Origin: Romanomermis culicivorax
Taxonomy: Eukaryota > Nematoda > Enoplea > Mermithida > Mermithidae
Direction: 5' to 3'
DNA: 64,000 nucleotides
NCBI GenBank assembly: GCA_963922205.1
Contig: CAWUHX010000279.1
Span: 62,001-126,000 of the forward strand
Below are positions 11,918 to 24,495 of this stretch, piece by piece. The position numbers and the translations under genes are program-made. The notes below the pieces were generated by a model that worked only from the letters and a program-made list of their open reading frames with translations, ran no database searches and was not told the DNA's origin. Every line of letters starts with the position of its first letter. Position 1 is the stretch's first letter.

Positions 11918-13119
11918 CACTGTTTTTTTTCCACGAACTTTTTTCCACAAATGTGGAAAGGGGTCAAATTTTTTTTTCCACATGTGGAAAAAATTTTTTT
12001 TCGTCTTAAAATCCGTTTTTGGCTTAAAAATGCTCACAGACGCTTTATCGCACTGTTTTTGAGCTTTTTCAAGCCTTCCGGTGTTTTTAGAGAAGTTAAT
12101 TCATTAAAATTGGAGAAAAATTGAAATGTTCGACTTAAAAGCCTAATCTACAAGTGTTGTTGAACAAGTTTTGTAGCAAACTATCCAAGAGCATAATTGA
12201 CTTGAATTACACAAGAAATCAATGGTCAAGTCCTCTCTGATGACAAGTGAAAGCCCAAAAAAGATGGTACTTTCCGGCGCGTAGCGCCGGAAAATTTTTT
12301 GGGTATATTGACATTCTAGGATGCTGGAAAATCATTTTTCCGAACATTTATTTCAAGAATTAGATTCCAATTTAGTGTTCAAGAGTCGTAATTTCTAGAA
12401 TTTTACTTGAAAAATTTTAAAATCTGTAATTTATTTGTAAACTCTCATGAACTTGGTCGAAAATATATGAGTAAGAAGAATATAAATTTGCGAAAGATAT
12501 TTCCAAGAAGCTTTTGAATTGATTTTACGTTAGCAAAGAAATAATCGCATCATAAATCATAGAGACTTGACGTGTATTCATCTTTCTCAAAAGGAAAAAA
12601 TGCGAATCTTCATTGAATATTATGATAAAATGTTGAAGATAACCAATTAAAACATGAGATACTACGTTTAAGATGATGAAAACTATTATAGATTAAGTGA
12701 TAAATGAAGGTAGACATGATAAAAGCCGCGCCTGAACTACTTAATGAATAATGATGATTATTAAAGTCATACCTGTAAGACCTCCGACCAGTTGGGGGGG
12801 GGGGGGGGGGGATAGGAAAAAGTCGAAATTTTTCCCAAAAAAGGCCAAAAAACATACACTTTTTTGAAAAAAATTTTTTTTTTCCAAATGGGGGGGGTTG
12901 GGGGGGGTCCCCCCCCAACCCCCCCCAAGTACAGGTATGATTAAAGTTTTCGCGCCGGAAAATTTTGAGATTATGACCTTCTAAAATGCACCAAAATGCA
13001 TCTTTTCAATATGAAAACCCCAAATTTTTCTTCCACATTTGTGGAAAGACCTCAAAAATTTTTTCCACATTCCAGATTTGTTTTCCACATTATAGTGCAA
13101 ATGTGGAAAAAAAACAGTG
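11918..13119 (-). mobile_element. Family E element, copy E2, with perfect 8-bp duplication
   Basis: Inverted ends CACTGTTTTTTTTCCAC and GTGGAAAAAAAACAGTG. GTCGTCGT is duplicated exactly at 11910-11917 and 13120-13127. The body is the reverse complement of E1. It contains the perfect GC hairpin CCGGCGC-GTA-GCGCCGG at 12274-12290 and the nested MITE B1. No transposase. Confidence 0.88.
12769..12939 (+). mobile_element. Family B MITE B1, nested in E2
   Basis: 171 bp with ends CATACCTGTAAGACC and CAAGTACAGGTATG, and long G and C homopolymers inside each end. The 8-bp duplication ATTAAAGT is perfect (12761-12768 and 12940-12947). Confidence 0.9.
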
Positions 13120-14284
13120 GTCGTCGTGCGTTTGTTCTTCTCCAGTCAGAAAAGCTCCGTGCTTGCATCCTACAGTTTTTTCCTCAATCAACCATTTTTG
13201 ATGAACTTTTTTTGACATTGAGGAAAATTTTTGTGTACTCATCAGGCACCAATTTGACGAAAAAGTTGTTGATAGTTCCCTATTCGGGAGGTGCATTTTA
13301 CGCGTTATAAAATTGAAAATTGTTGAAATTTTCCGGCGCCTCGCGCCGGATTTTAATTATTTAGTAAGCTTTCTCTATTACTCCAATGCGCGGTTAGAAA
13401 ATTTCATGCCAGCTAATGCTTATAGCTTTTAATTATCAAGATATTATGGATAAACGTTTGATCCTGTGTCGTTTTTTTGAGAATTTGACGAAAAGCAACA
13501 TTTATCTCGATATTTTCCCAAAGTCTTTTTGCGGTCTTTAAAAAGATTTCGACATTTCTGTGATTAAAACATTTTGAGTCCAAGTGGGAATTCTAGTTGG
13601 TTGAAGAATCAGAATTCTTGGTTGCATCCCTAGTTTTTGAATTGTAGTCTGCCCGACTGAAAATTCATTGAATTCACTGAAAAATTAAGTAAACCTTCTG
13701 TCTAGGAAATAAAAGTTGAAAAGGTTCATTTCCCAGCATTCTAGAATATCAAAATCCCAGAAAAATTTGTCACTATTTTCTTTTTTTCTTCAAAACTCAG
13801 AAAATTTGGTTTTAAAAGCATGAAACCCAGGCACGTGGATTCAGATGACAGTTGAATAGTTCGTATTCCGGAACAGATAGCTCTAAGAATACTACATATA
13901 GCAAAAAAACAAAGTTAGATTTAGAATCAGCATTCTTTTTTCGACCAGAAAATCTAAGTTTCATGTGGTACAGTTCAGTAGAACGGAAAATAATTCACGC
14001 CAGATGAGAAAACTCGCCCTGAAAAGTTCCGTAACTATCATAGACTAATTTGAAATTTTCGGCTACAGTAAACCATGATACCGAAATGAAAAAACGTAAG
14101 TGATATTCAAATATCGCAACGCTATGTTGAAGAAAATAGATAATTATGCAAAATTCACTATCGTGCGCTGAAATTGGTTGCTTCTTCGTTGAGATATATG
14201 TAATTATTCTAAATATTTTTAATTTCGTTATTACTGTAGCAACGCTGTAACGAATTTTAATTTTTCCGCTGATGAACTTACGTG
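13120..14284. other. No gene; short family E fragment
   Basis: Contains a perfect family-E hairpin CCGGCGC-CTC-GCGCCGG at 13333-13349 with related flanks, then AT-rich sequence in which I see nothing. Confidence 0.5.
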
Positions 14285-15583
14285 CAGGGTTGGCAAGGCT
14301 TTGGTTTTTGGCTTTTTTGATTTTTTAAAAAAACCAGAAAGTTGGAAAATCTCTGGTTTTTTGGTTTTTTTCCAAAACCATCGGGAAACTGTTTTTACAC
14401 ATTAGTCGATCTTCTAGGCATGTATTGGTGTCTATCTTAATCAACAAAACAATTAATTTAGTTGAATTGACTTCACTATAGAGTAGAAGAAAGTCGTATT
14501 TTTATGATACATTTCGTATTCAAAAGATGTGATATATATATCAATCCATACATTTGTATACATCTTGCAAGCACACATTTAGTGAGTCAAGTTTGCTATA
14601 ATTTGCTCACAAAAAATTTGACGCTGAATCTTTCGTAGAGTTTACTCCAACCATGCGGGGTGACATCCATTGTTCCATATCATCATCAAAATTTTATAAA
14701 ATATGATTGAGATTAATATCCTGAATTTATTTTTACGGTAAGCTTTTTAATTTTCTTAGCTCGAAATTTCAAGTGACAACAATAATAAAATTTTATACAG
14801 ATCATTTGAGCATACTGTAGGTTAACAAAGAGAAGAGCTTTTGAGTGGCTCATTTTTATGTGACTTGACGTCGCTACTAAGTAGAAAAAATCGTACAAAA
14901 ATATGTATCTATCATGCAAGCGAGAATAGTATATATGAATAAGACCCATTTGATGTAGTTATAGCTCGCAGACAGGTTTGAAAAGCAAAAATTTGGAAAC
15001 ATCTGAAATGTCTATGTGTGACCTTCAACTGCAGTTTGTAATATTAATAACATATGTAATAATCTATCAATTTAAAACCCTCTTATCGAAAATGGTATAC
15101 TTGAAAATTGTGTCATTTCAACTTTTCTGTGCATATGTATATATGTGATGCATTGATTTTTCTTTTGAGTTTTGATTACGTACATTGTGTACTGAATATT
15201 TCTCTTTGTTTGTAATTTTTCTTTTCCTTGAATTTGCCCCTTACATATCGCATGCTCTGTTCCATTTTTACTTTTCTTATGTTCTTCACTCATGGTTCCT
15301 TTCCTATGTGCCCACTATTACTGTATTTCTATTGCTATAATAGGGATTTCCTATAGCATAACATAATGACACTTTCGATAAGATTAATACTTCTAGCTGC
15401 CATTTTAAGGCTCCCTAACTAGTCTTAGATGATACAGGGAGCTTCCAGCAGTTTTTTTACATTGTTATTTTGATGTACCAAAGATTCTAAAGAATTAAAC
15501 CAGAAAAAACCATAGAAAAACCTAAAAAACCACCAAAAAACCAAAAAGTCGAAATTTCAAAAGTTTGGTTTTTGCCAACCCTA
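14285..15583. mobile_element. hAT-like element F1 (CAGGGTTGGCAA ends)
   Basis: Starts CAGGGTTGGCAAGGCTTTGG and ends TTTGGTTTTTGCCAACCCTA, a typical hAT-like inverted pair. Target duplication is not clear in this copy. The second copy, F2, lies in opposite orientation at 26279-27557. Confidence 0.65.
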
Positions 15584-16931
15584 GTAAAACCGACGCGAAT
15601 CGAATAAAATAGAAGAAAACTAGCTTTTGGTGGTTTTCCGTTAAAATTAAGCTAATTTATTGATTTTAGAGTGAGCAACCATAATTTAACCGTGCAATCA
15701 AAATTTTTCTCCTTGCAACTTGGCCCGTGCAGAAAAAAAAGTCCTGTGGTCAAGTTCATACTTTTATATCAGATTGTCAGCTGTTCAGAATCAGTTTTAA
15801 AACTTTATTTTTCATTGTTATGTTTTTATCAAAGTTTACCATTTGATTTACTTGTCAAAAATTAGGTTGTTTTATTTCGTCGAAGAAATATAAGAAATAA
15901 AGGTATGCCATTGCTTGGCTCATGTAAACTCGAATATTTATTTACAAGCAGGTCATAGATCGAAACTTCTTGCAGAAAAATGTCGGTTTTTTGGCGGAAT
16001 AAGATGCAAGTTAATGAGAAACGTTCAAAAAACACATCAGAAATGATTTTGAGCGATTTTTAAGCAAGGAAACTAAAAAAAATAATTTTTCCTCACGAGG
16101 AAAAATTTTTTGGGGTTTTTCCTTAAATGGGGCAAAAAGTTTGAGCAAAAAAAACACTGCTTGCATCCACCACCGTTTTTTTCTCGAAGATTTTTTCCAC
16201 ATGAGGACCCAACCCAAAACTTTTTTCCTTATTTTCCAAAAATTTTCCACATTTTTAAAAACGTTTATAATGTGGTTACGAATGTTTCTTAATGCATTTT
16301 AGGAGCATAGCCCAAGTATTTTGTTGTATTTGGAGTCAGAAACATGTAAAAATATGAAAAAATTGAGAAAATTCGGGTTATGTTAGCCAAAATGAGCTGA
16401 TGAAGTCTACAAGAGCAGATAAAGCATGTTAACGACGGTTCCAACAATTAGAACCATCCAATTTTATTTACTTTATCAGTCCGGCGCGGAGCGCCGAAAA
16501 TTTTCTTTGGATTTTCACTTTCTAAAACGCTGGGAAAAGAACTTTCACAACGCTGAGGAAAAAAATTTAAATCAAACTGATCAAGTGTAATTTGTTCCCC
16601 ATTCCCCATTGTTCCCCCAATATTTTCGAGTTTTTATATTCTAAAACGCTGGGAAGTAAATCTCTCCAACAGATATTCGTGAACAGAAGTTCTAAAATCA
16701 CAGTCTAGGATGATGTCTTCAATTTCCATCTTCGACAAACGCAAAAGTTCATGCTGCAGACGTTTGAAAAATTCTAAGCATTGAGAGACAAAATTGAGAG
16801 AATTGATTAAAAATCTCTATTTTCGGCGGCATACTGCCTGTTAACGATTAAGAAATGAGACGAGCTAACTTGATTGATATGTAGACTGTTGAGCATTAAT
16901 TAGTAAGTCAAAGTGATATGCTAACTAGTAA
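15584..16931. repeat. Family E, subfamily 2 fragment
   Basis: From about 16040 to 16910 this matches the sequence at 62674-63890, including CCGGCGCGGAGCGCCG at 16481-16496 and the AAAACGCTGG motif around 16525. Terminal inverted ends are not intact. 15584-16000 shows nothing recognisable. Confidence 0.6.
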
Positions 16932-17851
16932 TGGGCCGGGTATCCGGATCCATTGAACCAATTTTTTAAGATCCGGATCCGCTGTTGTCAACGATTAAGA
17001 TCTCTTCATAATCGGATCTTTATTCATTAGTATTAGAAAACACCAAAAATTTTCCGGCGATTCGCCCCGGATTTTATGATTCTCTGCAATACTATTTTTC
17101 TACCAATTGTGCTTTCTGGAAAAAAAATTTCCGGTAAAGGGAAAAAATATTGGCGATCCTCCTGTATGAAAAAGGCGAATTTTGGTCCATTTCAGAACGT
17201 CAAAATCTATTTTTCCAACTTTTTTGCAACTGTAATTTTAACATGAAGCTGAGTTTGAATTGAGAAGCATCATGGAACTACTTTTCAGAAATTTCAGGTT
17301 TAACTTGAAGTTTTTCAGATTTATGAAAGTTATGAGTATATTTTCCTAATTTGTAAGATGATTATGAATTACGGTAACTCGAGTGCTATTAGGAAGCAAC
17401 TTTGAGCGAAAATACATAAAAGATCATGGGTTTTTTCAGTGTACAAAAAAAATTTTCTTCATACAAAGACATTTTGGCCGATCTTTGTACAGGTACAGAG
17501 AGGCTTGTACAAAAAAACACTGCGATGGTTGCAAAATTATACTTGAGAAACAGTAATTTTTCGACAATATCACCCATCAAACGATTTTTGGTAGGATCAT
17601 AAATTTGACCAGCACCACTGAATAGCTGTTCATAGGGGCCACTTTTGGCTGGTGCTAATTTAAGTTTACTTTCTGCATGAAGCTATTGTGCAGAGACGTT
17701 TGAGATTTAAGTTCATGCTCTAATTTGTTTTTTGAGTTGCTAGGTTCATTTTTTGGCTATCTTTAAGGAAAACACAAAAAATAATTCCTTAACATAACTA
17801 TACTAGTAGCAATTTGTTCCACAATTACTTCTATTTTCATTTATCTTCTTT

Positions 17852-18073
17852 TTATTTAGCCGCAAACGGCTTATATATTGCCATATGTTTCCTCTCCAAA
17901 TGTTTTCTCTGACATCCAGTACCACAACCTTTTCTGGATAACTGTATTCTGCATTTATTGTACTTTGCCTTTTCTCCATCATTTGGGGACACTGTGAAGT
18001 AGTCCCACACTCTGTTAGTGGAAGAAGAACTTGAATCCATAATTTCTGAAAAAAAGTTTCCATTTCTATCCAT
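17852..18073 (-). pseudogene. hAT transposase N-terminal BED-type zinc finger remnant
   Basis: The 73-residue open frame reads VWDYFT, then a cysteine/histidine pattern with KCRIQLSRKGCGTGC and HLERKHMAIY. That is the layout of the BED finger found at the N-terminus of hAT transposases. The first zinc-binding cysteine appears replaced (KAKYNKC). No catalytic domain follows, so it is a remnant inside element M. Confidence 0.55.
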
Positions 18074-18529
18074 TTCTTTTCTGATGAAACCAATATTAAT
18101 CTAAACATGAATACAATTCAATGAATGAAATATACTAAGTATTACATGTGAACTATTTCAATAAACGAACACCTCAATCATTAATAATCTATTAATCTAT
18201 TGACACCAATGAATATAAATTCATGCAACTCAATTTTAGACAAATTAGACATAGTACATGTACTTTTTGAAAGATCCGGATCCGCTGAACCAAATTTTTT
18301 TGGATCCGATCCGGATCCGCTCAGGGTTTTTTTTTTTGACCTACGAGTCACAAGCCAAGTGGCTTGTTGACCTAAAATTTTACAAGCCATTCCAAATTTT
18401 TACAAGCCAATTTTATAATATCAGTATACGTGAATAAATTCCAATGCTAGGTTATTTTTTAAAGAAATGTATATATTGAGCATCATGGCAATCAATCAGA
18501 AAAGAGATGTCATTCAACATTTATTAAAT

Positions 18530-19320
18530 AACATTTTAGAGTCGTTAATTCATTAAAATTCAGGAAACTTTTTAAATTTTTGAGTTTGATCGAAGTCGAA
18601 TCTACAAGCATTGTGGAACAAATTTTCGAGCAAACTATCCAAGAACATAATGACTTTGAATTGCATGAGAAATCGGCGGTTAAATCCTCTATGATGACAA
18701 GTGAGAGCCCAAAAAGCTTTTAATCTTTCCTGCCTGAAACGCCGGAAAATTTTTTGGGTATTGACATTCTGCGATGTTGGAAAATCAATTTTCCAAACAC
18801 TTGTTTGAAGAATTAGTTTCGAATTTTCTGTTCAAAGGTCGTAATTCCTGGAATTTCATGTTTGAAAAATTTTAAAATCATTAATTTATTCTCACACTCT
18901 CATGAACTTGGCCGAAAAGATATGAGTAAGAAGAGTAGAAATTTCCGAAAACTACTTCCACGAAGCTTTTGAATTGATTTTACGTTAAGAAAGGAATAAT
19001 CGCTTCAAAAAGTTTACAGACTTGACGTATTGATCTTTCTCAAAAAATGTGTCAAGGGAAAAATGTGAATCAAAAAATGAAATCAAAAATATCAAGATGA
19101 AATATTGAAGATTACTAATTAAATGAGATAATACGTTTAAGATGATTAAAACTATTAAAGATTAAATGGTAAGTGAAGGCAGACATGTTGGAAGCGGCGC
19201 CTGAGCTAGGAAATAAATAATAATGCTTATTTAAGTTATAACCGGCGCGAAGCGCCGGAAATTTTTGAGATTATGACCTTCTAAAATGCACCAAAATGCA
19301 TCTTTTCAGTATCGGATATG
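18530..19320 (-). repeat. Family E fragment E3, nested in M
   Basis: Collinear with E2 but lacking the T-run ends. Carries the perfect hairpin CCGGCGC-GAA-GCGCCGG at 19242-19258. Confidence 0.7.
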
Positions 19321-19539
19321 ATCAAACACATGACTCAAAAAATTTTGACAAGCCATTTTGGCTTGTTGGACAAAAATTCTACAAGCCATTTTGTCAGTCC
19401 AACAAGCCATGGCTTGTAAAATGCTAAAAAAAAAACTATGGATCCGCTGAACCAAACCAAATTTTTCAAGATTTGGATCCGCTGTCGCCAAAAAAGTCGA
19501 TCCGGCCCAATAGTAACTATGATACTATGACCCGCGCGA

Positions 19540-20130
19540 AGCGCCAGAAAATTTTGGGATTTTGACCTTTTTAGGTCCACCAAAACGCATCTTTCCGGTT
19601 TTGAATTCCCTAAAACTTTTTCCACAATGAGAACCATACCCAAAAGTTTTTTCCTCATTTCCAAATTTTTCCCCCAAAAGACCCCATTTGAGGAAAAAAC
19701 GGTGGTATGCACTGTTTCTTTTTTAATTTTCTTTTCACTAAATCGATGTTTTTATGAAGAAAATCTGGGGATGTGAAAAAAATTTTGGGATCTTTCGCCA
19801 AATAGCGAAAAGTTTTTTGCAGTCACTGTTTTTTCCCTCCGACCTTTCCCCCAAATGGGGATAGGGGTCAAATTTTCTTTCCGATTTTCCCCTAGTCGTT
19901 TTTTTCGCTTGAAAATGCTCACAGACGCTTTATTCAAGTGTTTTTGAGCCTTTTCAATCCTTCTGGCGTGTTTGAGTTTGTTCAAACCTTCTGGTGTTTT
20001 TGAGCTTTTTCAAACCTTCTGGTGTTTTTAGAGTGAGAAAAAAATTTGAAATTTTCGAGTTAGATGTGTAATTTACGAGCATTTTGGGACAATTTTCTAG
20101 AAAACTATCGAAGAGAAAACTATTTTTTAA
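19540..20130. repeat. Family E-related fragments
   Basis: GCGCGAAGCGCC near 19533, the CCCCAAATGGGG-type motifs near 19850 and the AAAATGCTCACAGACGCTTTAT motif region near 19911-19932 match family E. A LINE-tail-like reading (YINVWNSLSSYILNS) lies just to the right, around 20135-20180. No intact ends. Confidence 0.5.
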
Positions 20131-20179
20131 CCGTTATATTAATGTCTGGAACTCGTTATCATCCTATATCCTTAATTCG

Positions 20180-22531
20180 GTATTAGTGGAGCTGGTTTAC
20201 ATCCGTTTAACACTGCCACTAATAAAAGGAGGGTGATTTAAGCAGGCGATCGATTGCCTTCTATTATACGCAGCCGATCCACGGCCCTGTATCCTCGGCC
20301 CAAAGTAAAAAGTGAGGTCACGTGATGATCACGCCCTGCTTTTCTTTACTTTAAAGTGTACACTACCCATTATGGTGGGTTAGGTACGTTATGTAGGCAA
20401 CCATGCTATGCCATAGTCTGAATGAAAAGAATGCGGCTTAATATTTTGATCATGCACATTCTCAGTGTGTTTTGTGGTACATGCGATCAAAATTTTCCCA
20501 GGTTGCTTATGAGGCGTCAAAAAAACATGAGCAAAATCAGAATTTAATTGTTGTCTGTTTGTGTCGTTTTCTTAAAAAATATCTCAGGTCTTACCTCCGC
20601 CTCAAAAATACCAAAATATTTTTGAAATCGCTGAAATATGGAAGCAGAGTATACAGCTAAAATTTTTGCCGCGTGTAATGGTCTTCTCACGGGCGGAATT
20701 TCCGATGTTTACGATTTACAAATTGACGTCCTATGTACTTTAACGCTGATTTGCAATGGCATCTTTATCAGGCAACAGTGCAAAGTAGCAGAAGAAATAC
20801 AAAAAAAATCAGGGTTGTAGGTCACATCATGGTATCAAATAATGTATTGTCAATTTCTGTATCTTCGGCACCCCATTTTCATTTTTCATTCATCTACTCA
20901 TATGTCTTTCCTTATAGAAAGGTACATTTCGACGCCCATCATCCCATTTCAGTGCCAAATCTTTTCTTTCTGTTTCCCTGATGTATTTTAAGTTTTCTGT
21001 GTTTGTTTTTTACCGTCCTGTTTCTTTGTTCCTAATTGTTTCCTTTTTTGATTGCTCCCCCTCCCCCTCCTCTTTCTCTTTTTCTTTTTCTTGTTTTCAT
21101 TACTACTACTGCTTCTTATTTCTATTACATTACTACCAATGTACTTTTACTTTTCTATTTCAGTTTTCTTTGTTTTAAATTTTTTTCTTACAGTATACTT
21201 TGTTCTGTTCCTTTTTGCAGTTTGTTTATGTTTTCCTGTGTAAACCCAATATTCCATCTTTTCTCATTATCTTCCTTGCCCTTCTTTTATTTTTCTCTCT
21301 TTTTTGTTCCTTTCGTCTTCACTACCGTAAAACCACCTAACATTAACCAATGGCCACTGAATTTCTCATGTCTAGGTAACGATTTACAAAAATAAATTAA
21401 TTGAATGTTTTTAGGTGTCATTCAAGTATACAATCCTATCATCATTTTTAGTTCCATACTTGAGAAAGTCTGGAACGTATAAAATACGGTAATGATACAG
21501 TATTCTTGTTGATGCCCTAGACGCCTCAAAGACCATTGTAAAACAGTCTCCGACTGCATGGATACTGTGAATCAATAAATACACATCATAAAAACTTCAT
21601 TTCATTCAAAACAATACAGTATTGGTAGAGTTATATCTGCTAAAATAACTTCCGAAAAAGTGGTCCAAGTTGGGGCACAAGCCAAAGTTAGGTGGTTTTA
21701 CGGTATCTATTTTTCCTTTTTCATTTTTTACTTTGTTATTTTTGTGTTGGATTTACGTTTTTCTTTCTGTTTTTTGTTTTCCTTGTGTCTCCTTCACATT
21801 CTTCTTTTTATTCCTTTTACCATGTTTTTCCGACCTCCATTCGGAAGGAAAAATTTACTAAAAACTTGACTCCCCAGCCCATAAGTGAAGTACTTATTGA
21901 ACTATATCGTTTCAATATTAATCTGACTGCTAGAAACTACAAGAAGATCACATTACGTTCGTTGCATGGTTTGCAAAAGACGTCAGTCAATGAAAAATGG
22001 TGGTCAGTTTCTCGGACGACTCGACCAGATGATCCGGTTTGCCAGAATCAATGCTAGGAATCGCCCAAGAGATTTTCAAGAAAAAAAGTCGTTCCTACCC
22101 GTTTGATTGCAAATATTAATCCTTAAAAAGCGATTCTTTTTTTACTTCAGTTTTGGCCATGCACTTGATAATTTTTTTAAGTCGAGGTTTTTCCTGTTAT
22201 TTTCTTCGAAGGTATTTTCCATGGCATTTTCAGATGATATGAATGTGTAAAAATTATGAATATGCAAATTAGGTATAAACCAAATGTGTTGGGACACCCC
22301 GTTTCACGTAAAGGGCGTGAGTATCACATGACCTCACTTTTTACTCTACAGTGCCGTGGATCAGCTGCGTTATAATAGAAGGCCGTCGATGGGCTGCTTA
22401 AATCACCCTCCTTCTATCTGACAGCGTAGCTTGCCTATTAAAACGAACGTACATCAATGTTATACCTTTTCTATTATGTATATCTTATAATGTGCACGTG
22501 TTAAACGGGTGCCAACCAGCTCCACTAATAC
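20180..22531. mobile_element. DNA transposon K with long inverted ends
   Basis: GTATTAGTGGAGCTGGTT at the left is matched in reverse complement at the right. The similarity then extends inwards in blocks (AGGAGGGTGATTTAAGCAG, GATCCACGGC, AAAAGTGAGGTCA) over about 150-200 bp, with an insertion in the right arm. No transposase domain was recognised. Target duplication is not evident. A small TA-flanked MITE is nested inside. Confidence 0.7.
21325..21703. mobile_element. TA-flanked MITE nested in K
   Basis: CCGTAAAACCACCTAAC at the left is perfectly inverted at the right, and both outer ends abut TA (21323-21324 and 21704-21705). This is the Tc1/mariner-type arrangement. No coding capacity. Confidence 0.75.
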
Positions 22532-22535
22532 CCTA

Positions 22536-23472
22536 AAGCCGTAGGCATACTTAGCCGCAACGGACGAAAAAGTCTGCGGCTCGCACACTTTTTTGCGGTT
22601 TTCAAAAATTGCGACCCGCAGGTCACCCGCAAAACCGCAATGTGGTTGCGGGTGGCAACCCGCAACCGCATTGCGGTTTAGTGCGGTTTATGGACTCGCA
22701 AAAAGTTCTCGGGTGGAGTACTTTTTGCGGTTCTGGCAGCCGCACTTGATACAGTATATGCCGTTTCGCGCTGAATAACACTGAATACCTGATCTTTATC
22801 AACTAGAAAACTCAATTATTTCCAGAATTTGCTCTGTCCAGTGTTTTTTTTTCTGCAAAGGAATCTTTTGAGGAGAAAAATTCGGGAATGAAGAAAAAAA
22901 TTTATGCAAGGTTCTCATTGTCGAAAAAATTTTCGGGAATCGGAAACTGAAAAGATGTATTTTGGTGAATACTGTTTTTCCCGCCGGCTTGTTCGTCAAA
23001 TGGCGATAGGAGTAAAAAATTTTTCCCCAATTTTCTAAAGTCTTTTTTCGCTTAAAAATGCTCATAGACGGTTTATTTTAGTGTTTTTAAGCTTTTAAAA
23101 CATGATGTTTTTAGAGCGGTTGATTTTTTTCCACATGAGAACCGGATCCAAAATTTTTTTCCTCATTTTCCAAAAATTTTCCCCATTTTTAAAAACGTTT
23201 GTAATGTGCCTACCTACGGATGCTTTTCCATGCAATTAGGAGCATACCCAAGCATTTTGACGCTTTTGGATTCGGAAACCTACAACCTTGCATCTCTTAA
23301 GTAATTTCCGGTTCGAAATTGCGGTTAACTATGCTTACAATTGCGGTTTTCCGGTTCCGCTTTTTTGCGGAACCGCTCAAAAGTATGCCATTGTGAGAGC
23401 CGCAACCGACCCGCAATTGCGGGCCGCAAGATTTGCGGCCGCAAAAAAACCGGTTATGTATGCCTACGGCTT
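22536..23472. mobile_element. Element L: GCGG-rich element with inverted AAGCCGTAGGCATAC ends
   Basis: AAGCCGTAGGCATAC (22536-22550) is inverted at 23458-23472. Both subterminal zones are crowded with GCGG/CCGC words (22552-22750 and 23320-23450). A family E fragment (about 22835-23250) occupies the middle. TAAA and TTAA at the outer edges may be a decayed TTAA duplication. No coding capacity. Confidence 0.6.
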
Positions 23473-23576
23473 AACTGAAAATAAAGTCGTCTTTACTGCA
23501 AAAATGATTTTCTTTTTATTCAGTAAATTCTAAAAAATGGGAAATTCCTACCTTTTTTGAAAACCCTGGATACCAG

Positions 23577-23770
23577 CATATCTGTAATTGGGAGGGGGTT
23601 GGGGGGACCACCTCACAACTTGACCAACCCTGTACCCAACCCCCCAGACTTGAAAAAATTGGCAAAAAGTGTCTTTTTTGGCCTTTTTTATGAAAATTTT
23701 CGGTTTTTTTCGACCCCCCCCCAAAATTTCGGGTTTACCCCCCCAACTGGTCGAACCTCTTACAGATATG
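23577..23770 (+). mobile_element. Family B MITE B2
   Basis: 194 bp, CATATCTGTAATTGG to CTCTTACAGATATG. GATACCAG and GATACGGG flank it (6 of 8 match). Confidence 0.7.
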
Positions 23771-23779
23771 GATACGGGT

Positions 23780-23955
23780 ATGCTTTTCAAGTAACCTTTG
23801 CACCTTATTGCTGCATGATTTACCCGTTCCTTAAAATATCAAGTCGATTTACGAAACTTATTTTCATACAACATTATATTACGCATTTCATCTTGCATTT
23901 CTCATTTATTTTGATTTGTCTAAGAGCAATAAATATTTTTCATTTCATTTCAAAA
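23780..23955 (+). repeat. Possible LINE 3' tail
   Basis: A short frame with readings such as PFLKYQVDLRN is followed by AATAAATATTTTTCATTTCATTTC-like tail sequence (23930-23953). This resembles the end of a non-LTR retrotransposon. Weak evidence. Confidence 0.3.
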
Positions 23956-24093
23956 AAGAGCATAATGACTTTGCATTAGATGATAAATCGACAGTTAAAC
24001 TCCTCTATGATGACAAGTGAGAGCCCCCAAAAAAATGTTAATCTTTCCAGCGGGAATCGCTGGAAAATTTTTTGGATATTGACATTCTGGGAA

Positions 24094-24267
24094 CATACCT
24101 GTAAGAGGTCCGACCAGTTGTGGGGGGGTCGAAAAAAGTCGAAATTTTCCCCAAAAAAGGCCAAAAACATATACTTTTTTCAATTTTTTTCCAAAATGGG
24201 GAGGGGGTGGGCATATGGTGGGCCACGTTTTGGGGAGACCCCCCAACCCCCCCCAATTACAGGTATG
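24094..24267 (+). mobile_element. Family B MITE B3
   Basis: 174 bp, CATACCTGTAAGAGG to CAATTACAGGTATG. TCTGGGAA (24086-24093) and TTTGGGAA (24268-24275) match at 7 of 8 bases. Confidence 0.85.
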
Positions 24268-24495
24268 TTTGGGAAGCTGGAAAATCATTTTTTCGAACAT
24301 TTATTTCAAGATTTGTATTCGAATTTTCTGTTCAAAGTTCGTAACTTCAAGGATTTTATTATTTGAAAATTTTAAAACCAGTTTTTTATTCGTAAACTTT
24401 CATGAACTTGACCAAAAAGATATGAGAGTAAGAAGAATGGAAATTTCTCGTAACTACTTCCATGAAGCTTTTAAATTGATTTTACGTTAAGGAAG

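Larger units (their letters stand above)
16932..19508 (-). mobile_element. hAT-type element M with BED-finger remnant
   Basis: Ends TGGGCCGGGTATCCGG and GATCCGGCCC, with ACTAGTAA (16924-16931) and AATAGTAA (19509-19516) matching at 7 of 8 bases. Subterminal GGATCCG and GGCTTGT motifs recur at both ends. A transposase N-terminal remnant is at 17852-18073 (minus). A family E copy is nested at about 18530-19320. Confidence 0.65.

Noticed and set aside
20981..21395. Phe/Leu/Ser-rich frames that look like membrane proteins
   Set aside because: Produced by T-rich DNA inside element K; overlapping frames on the same strand all look alike and no family motif is present.
23548..24366. Many overlapping 60-140 codon frames on both strands
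   Set aside because: They run through G/C homopolymers of family B MITEs and family E repeats; products are proline- and glycine-rich artefacts.
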